Positions 58,153 to 64,000 of a stretch of 64,000 nucleotides of DNA are shown piece by piece (positions within the stretch are counted from its first letter, which is position 1; each line of letters begins with the position of its first letter). The stretch comes from Fasciolopsis buskii (Eukaryota; Platyhelminthes; Trematoda; Plagiorchiida; Fasciolidae). The notes beneath the pieces were generated by a model. The model saw only the letters and a program-made list of their open reading frames with translations, had not been told where the DNA came from and made no database searches. The DNA lies in contig LUCM01008410.1 in assembly GCA_008360955.1 (NCBI GenBank), forward strand, positions 1 to 64,000. Reading direction: 5' to 3'. The translations under genes were made by a program, and so were the position numbers.

Positions 58153-60796
58153 AAGATGTTACTTGGAGTCAGGGTGCATCATCTAGTGATTATTACGGAA
58201 AACATGGATGCTTTTAACGCCACAGCTGATATCAACACTAATAAAAAACATCCACTCTCCCATATTTTGCCTTTGATTAGTAGCAAATCGTTATCATCTA
58301 ACTAAAAGATTTCTAAAGAACGCTACCTGTGGTGCAGAGTTGGAAGCCTGGAACTCAAAGTTTTCTTGTCCCTTTGATAACTTTTTCTCTGTTGCAGCTC
58401 ACTGTGGATCTCTCCTAAAAATAGTCTACAGCTTGCTTTAACGCAAAGCTGCAGTGTTGAAGAAAGTGTCGAGATAACCGGAATCCATGTTCGAATCACG
58501 AATATTTTCCCGTTAGTCATTGGGATCATAGCTAATGTCTGATGATAATTTGACAAATATTGATTAGATCCTGATGTGAGAATCCTCTTATCTGTATGGA
58601 AATCGAATTTCGTCACTGAAGCCACCAGGGCCTTAGCCTTATAGGTATTCTAGATAGTATCAAGCGGTTTGCGAGCATTTTACTTAATAACTCCCAATTT
58701 CCGCAAATAATTTAGCAAAGCTCAACACTGCCAGATACCACTCCCATCACGTGGTCCTATTCAGTTCCCCCGCGACGAATATTGTGAACCTCTCCCCGTT
58801 TTCATTTCTCAACGGTAAAATTTGCTAGGCTTGGAAAGCCAATTTAGTCAATAACGTCCCACGGCAATTGCAGTTGGTTTACACAACTGAAGTGGTCAAA
58901 ATTGCCACTTGTTTTACATAATTTTGATGAGAGTGATAGAGGAACTTTGTTGGTGAATATCTTAGTGAATCGTAGGTGACACGCCAATCGCTGCAGCTTA
59001 CTGATGATTCATTTGTTGTCATTCACTAACCATTGATGGTTGCGAGGTTTAAATACCCAGCGACGCATTCATTCAAGAAGCAATTTCTGCTCAAACTAAT
59101 CGGCTGATAAAAGACAGTCAGAAGAGTTGAGTCGTGCAATCAGCTGCGAGCAGGCAATCAGAAACTGTGAGGTCAAGTGTGGACGCGCGGTGAACTATTT
59201 TGTCCTGACTTGCGAAGGACAAATTTGTAGCACAGGAATTTTGTTGCTTTTTGGTTGGAGCGGAAGGAGTCCGATGTCCTGAATTCCTCATTTTAAAAAT
59301 CGCCCCTTTTTTACGGTGCAGGTAAATGGCTAAATGTGTGAATGTGTATGCGATTTTTATCACAGCTTAGATGTGAAATTGGACTGACTTCATCAAAATG
59401 AATCACTGCAAGCTAAGCAACGAATAATTTTCATGACAACAATGTGGAAGATTCTCAATAAAACTAATACTTGCGGAAGTTGATACTAATCCCCAACCTT
59501 ATTAATGCGTTAACTGATGTTCAAGCAAATGAATTCATTCGTCAGTCATTAGTGCTGTTGATTCCCAAATGGATTCTGTCGCATTTCAATTAGGCCACTT
59601 GTGTTGTTTTGTTCTAAACTTGAACCGATAGTTCGGCCACTCCTCTTGATAGCTTGATATATTTCAGGGTCAATCTTGAATTGAAGGATACTATTCACTC
59701 GCAGAAAAGTCTCTATTGAGGTTTACCTGAGAGCACCGGTTGAGCTTATTTTTTGGCACGTTCGTTCCTATAATTCAAATTCCGTGTTAAAGAACAAATG
59801 TAAGTATACTTGTTATTTTGGAAAGATTGGAGCGAATCTGGTGTTCAACTAAATCCGATTAATCACGTCAAATAAACCAACCGTTTGTTCAGCCAAGCAC
59901 AGCGTACTCATCTACGTGGAGAATGCGGGAGACAGATATACCCAAGAAAGACGTCATGAGCAGCTTTCCTCGTTAGCACAATTAAAAACGACCTTACAGA
60001 TTTCCTACCACTGTCGTCGTGATTTGGTACCGGCTATCCTTAGTGGTCCGTACTGAATAAGTCGCGAAAGGCAATCTGTGTTGTGGTGTTTCCGATTGCG
60101 CATTTCTTTTCATGGTAATCATTTTTCATCTTGTTGGGAAGTGTCTGGTCATTCAGTTTCGAGGCACAAATCATGAAACTGATGTTAACAAGTATGTGAA
60201 ATTCAGAAATAGCTTCTTAAACACTTGTTTTCTTCGCTTGGAGTCAGCGTTATCAAATTATGTCTATGGATTACGTTTATTGATTCTGTTACAACACATT
60301 GACTAACTGGACAGCAGAATGTGATTTGCATTATGTTAAGAGCTTGTGCATTTCTCATTACAGACTGAAGGAAAAATTATCTTGGCTCGCTTCCCGAAAC
60401 CAGTTTTTGTGACCGCTGACTAGTTGAAAAAAGACAGCGTTACTTATCAATGGAATGCATGAGTGGTCACACAGGTGCACGAGAGGTAAGTTTCGTCAGT
60501 TAGATGGAGATCTGCTGGATAGGTTCCAATTTATAATTTTCTGTCGGGCAGGTACATACATTGAAATCGAAACAAAGTAGGCGGATTTCAGACATAAGTA
60601 TCGGGTTCCATCATATTCTTTTTTGGGCCGCTTTACCAGTTAGTAAGTATTAGTGTTTACTTTAGTTTCAAAATATTCTGCCTGGGGGCTTGGATATACG
60701 ATTTCAAAATAATCGTCTGGGACGTATTACATTAATAAGACCGTTTAGAACGTGGCTGGGATGTGGATTTTTTGTTTTCAAGTGGCATTAGTGTAG
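58153..60796. other. No recognisable feature
   Basis: The minus-strand frame at 58323-58625 (100 codons) and shorter ones are unrecognised. No repeat was identified. Confidence 0.45.
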
Positions 60797-61190
60797 CAAT
60801 GTACAGCGAACTTAGGTAAAGTTGGTGTCTCACGCCTTCGTGGTTGGGGTCCGAAAGACTCGTCGACTTGCTGGCTGGAGACACTGAAGGATATGGCAGT
60901 CAACCGTGAACAGCAGCGATCGTGATGACATTTTCTATCGAATCAGAATGATTGAAAACACGTGCGTTTGTACAGTTAGACTGTGTTCCGCGTGTTGGCT
61001 GCAGCAACATCTTATCTTTTCCCGCTTGTGTAGGTCCACTCCCTGTTCCCATTGAATATTCACTCTCATTATATAAACGTGTAGCTCTGGGGAAAAGGGA
61101 GCGGTCAGTGAGGCCTGCCTTGTTGTTTAACGCTGAACGACGACGACGATGATGATGATGATGATGATGATAATGATGATGATGATGATT
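60797..61190 (+). mobile_element. 3' end of an RTE-like LINE with (GAT)n tail
   Basis: From 60797 the frame reads QCTANLGKVGVSRLRGWGPK, then DSSTCWLETLKDMAVNREQQ, ending at the stop 60923-60925. This corresponds to the C terminus of trematode RTE-like ORF2 (L-S-x-V-G-x-C-R-L-P-G-W-G-P-R-D, W-L-E-T-L-x-D-M-A-x-N-R-x-Q-W). It is the same region as the end of the minus-strand copy near 36105-36140. A 3' untranslated part of about 210 bp follows. It ends in a (GAC/GAT)n array at 61137-61190, as RTE-type LINEs commonly end in short simple repeats. The copy is a typical short 5'-truncated insertion; its 5' boundary could lie somewhat upstream. Confidence 0.78.
61137..61189 (+). repeat. (GAC)n-(GAT)n trinucleotide array
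   Basis: About four CGA/GAC units followed by GAT units with a single GATAAT interruption. It is most simply explained as the 3' tail of the LINE. Confidence 0.96.
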
Positions 61191-64000
61191 AGTTTAGAAG
61201 GAACAAATGCATTGCAAACTTTTGGAGTTTAGATATATGATCTTGGGGAATTCCTGTGATCATTTCGTATGATCCAGAGGTTTCGTCAGCATTATAAATG
61301 GAAACTAAAATATATCATTTTAAAATTAGGGGCAGTATCCCGTATTACTAGTGATACTTTAAAGATGCTCTGAAGTATTACTGGGTCTGCCTGTATCAGT
61401 CAGCAAGTCGACAAGGTCCAGCAATATACGTATATCCAAATATGACAGGCCAAGTTAACCGGTTCAATCTTCGACAGAAGTGCATTGTTCTTCGAAGTTG
61501 TCCAACTATTTCTCCGTATCAATGTAATTCGCTGCAGCTGAAGAGAAAGCAGATATATTATTCAACCGATGGCATACCGCTATGACATCGTTTTCGAATT
61601 TCGTAATATGTTGACTGACTGCATCTGACTTTCTGTCAATAGTTCGTCTTCCGCTTTCGTGAACCGAAGTCAGCACAGATCCTACGGTACTTTTGCATCC
61701 AACATGGATAGATTTCGCGAACTGCAACTTATAAAACACGGTAAGCCGGCGTAAATCACTTATAAAAATATAAATATCCACATCTCTCAACGTTACAAAT
61801 CTCCTAATTTGGGGGAACCAATAGACCTTCGGTATTTAAAAATGAAGAATTTTCTGAAGTTACTAGGTTGCTTAAAAATGGTCAACACGACATAAAAAAT
61901 TAACAATTGCAATTTGATTCATTCACTGTGGAAATCAGGTCTAGAATTCCAAACCGACAACTGCAACCAGAATCAGCTTGCATATGATTTGTTAACGAGT
62001 ACTTTTCCTTTCTTGCTGTTATGAATGATATTTTATTTAAAAGGTCTTTTATTACAAAGAATGACTATGAATGGGCTTACTCCCAAGCATCTCCGAACCT
62101 TTTCCATCGGTAGCAAACTTTCAGACAGATTACGCAGATCAAGTGTTGAAGGTCTGTGAGACAATCTGACTAAATAAGTTGTTACGCTCGGAAAATATGC
62201 AGAACAAACTTTTCGTGTAAGAACATCATGGGCAACATTCTTGACATTATTTGTTACGTCGGATAATGGCTGCGTTTGACATTCTACACTCCCTAGTGTG
62301 TCTTCCAGTCAATTCAAATCGATGTCAGCCGTGAGTAAACATTGCTGTGGAAGTAACGACAAGTGGACCACGTGAACAGCGAAATACGCCGAGTAAATCA
62401 TGCAAAAATCAGTGGGAACATGAAGCCAATCGTTGTAGGCTGGTGAGACCGAATTTCTCTTTCAATTAATTACTAATCTTAGACAGTCTTCTGGAAATGA
62501 GTCACCTAAGGAATGGAATTTTGACAGCTTCGCCTAGGAGTGTGCATTAATAGCCTACATTAAATGTATAGACTGTCGCAGTATAGAAAAAATCAAGAAA
62601 ACCTAAGCAGTTGATTCAGTAAGTGAAAATTTCACAACTCGAGAAAACAAGTTAGTGAACAAGCTCTTTTTCAGTGATTCGCGTCCACGCGATTAGGTCA
62701 AAACACAGTGCAATCGAAAGAAAATCTTAGACCATACACTACGGGACTGCCCCTTTTGAAGTTTAATCTTTTATAAAAAATAAGTCCAGCATACGAACTG
62801 ATGGACTATTTTAGTGTTAGACGTCTGCGTCCGTCGGAATTTACTCAGGAATTTGAGTTTTCTTGTGTGTCAGCAGTTTCAGAGGTTTTGTCGTTGATTT
62901 TGATCGAGAAAAACTTCAATTGATTGAATTTATTCTTTGCCATATTGATTACACTGGTCAAAGGATAAGATTTTGGTGCAAGCTATAGGAATGACACGCG
63001 TGCGCCCCAAGCCGTCAGGGATAACCGTTCAATCTATTCAGAATGTGAATCAAAGTAAGGAATTCGACTTGTTGGTCAAGAGACTCGTGGGTAAGTGGCA
63101 AGTGTACCTTACAAGGGCGGATATGTTACTGTTTCGGATGAGATATTCTCTGGTTCAGCTGAAATTTGAGATGATGCCTAATGACCATCAAAGGCTATAC
63201 TGTCAGCATAACTGTAGGATAGAATCCAAGTGGAAATACAGTGGTGGTTCCTGTGAGAGCCGCGAGTTTGAGGGCCAGGTCAAGTTTGAAGCACGATTGC
63301 ACTACCGTGCATTTTGGTAACCCGCATGATGCATGATTATTTCATTGGGACTACCTACAATTATAATACGAGGATTTAACTTTGTTTTAAGTCACTTGAA
63401 TTTCTGGAGTAGTGGATCTGAAAAATGCATCGAGTGAATCGGGAAAAATAGTAATTCCTGTAAAGCGTTGCATGCAAGGATGCCTAGGTAGAAATAGCGG
63501 GTTGGCTTATGAAACAGCCAAGAAGCGCAAGCCAGCCTGGGTAAGCACAGGGCGAGGAGGACAATCCACAATACATGAGCCGTCCAATCGGTGACGTAGC
63601 CTTCAAGTGACCTATGAGATACAGCAGAACCTATCATGGAGACTAGGGAAATTTGGATCCATGGCTACTAACTCATCCCGTCGCTTTGTTTATACAAAAT
63701 AATTGACATGTCTTTCATTCTGCCGTGGTCAAGAGCTAACACTATTTTACGAACGGAGCATGAACTCGTCTCGTGGTTCTTCGACTCCAAGTCGGAAGTT
63801 ATTATAGTTGTTTATCTTCGGAAGATTTTCCTTCGTTTTCTCCTTCCACAACCTTTTTTCCAAATCACTCACCGTCCTACTCTTGCTGCTTTATAAATAA
63901 TTAGAATGCTTCCCCATCAATCAATCGACTCCTTTGCCTATTCTCATCCTAGTCCTACATTGGCCTTTGTTCGTTTTTTGGTTTGTAATTGTGTTAGCCA
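61191..64000. other. No recognisable gene
   Basis: The open frame at 62973-63320 (plus, 115 codons; MTRVRPKPSGITVQSIQNVN and WQVYLTRADMLLFRMR) is protein-like in composition but unrecognised. The last 300 bases are T/C-rich on the plus strand with no assignable motif. Confidence 0.4.

Noticed and set aside
62973..63320. 115-codon frame with a basic, globular-looking composition
   Set aside because: No recognisable domain, splice context or homologue from memory; about this many runs of such length are expected by chance.
1..64000. CRISPR arrays, prokaryotic operons, phage or plasmid features
   Set aside because: No spaced direct repeats, no ribosome-binding-site-led gene runs, and the repeat content is metazoan.

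Overview
The window looks like intergenic or intronic DNA from a flatworm, most likely a digenean trematode. It is AT-rich, has no operon-like layout, and no open frame can be read as a host protein. What can be recognised is a dense set of decayed retroelements: RTE-like and CR1/Jockey-group LINE fragments, a Penelope-like element (PLE), and tRNA-derived SINEs carrying a hammerhead-type ribozyme core like the schistosome SM-alpha family. Species assignment is an inference from this repeat content. I found no intact host gene, no rRNA and no functional tRNA.

Layout. 1-507: reverse-transcriptase (RT) fragment of an RTE-like LINE, cut by the window edge. About 1695-1750 and 14387-14442: two copies of a structured repeat, the first inside the longest open frame of the window (1578-2135, minus). 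2823-2998, 8200-8360 and 24571-24683: three SINE copies with hammerhead cores at different stages of decay. 5322-7466: PLE relic with RT, GIY-YIG endonuclease and 3' terminal repeat. 11385-11441: tetranucleotide microsatellite. 17996-20090, 49280-50430 and probably 54807-55100: pieces of one CR1/Jockey-group LINE family. 25682-25752: tRNA-like relic. 36102-37249 (minus): RTE-like LINE that lost its RT core. 41630-41881: a young fold-back PLE terminal-repeat insertion with a perfect 14-bp target duplication and a perfect 72-bp inverted repeat; it splits a minus-strand open frame. 57841-58152 (minus): unassigned RT-like fragment with YVDD. 60797-61190: 3' end of an RTE-like LINE ending in (GAT)n.

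How the parts relate. The LINE copies would have supplied the retrotransposition machinery that SINEs usually borrow, while the PLE relic and the fold-back insertion belong to one PLE family. All coding copies here are broken. The most useful signals are RNA-level: a SINE copy whose hammerhead core and stem I are intact, and hairpins with compensatory changes in both the PLE terminal repeat and the repeat near 1.7 and 14.4 kb.
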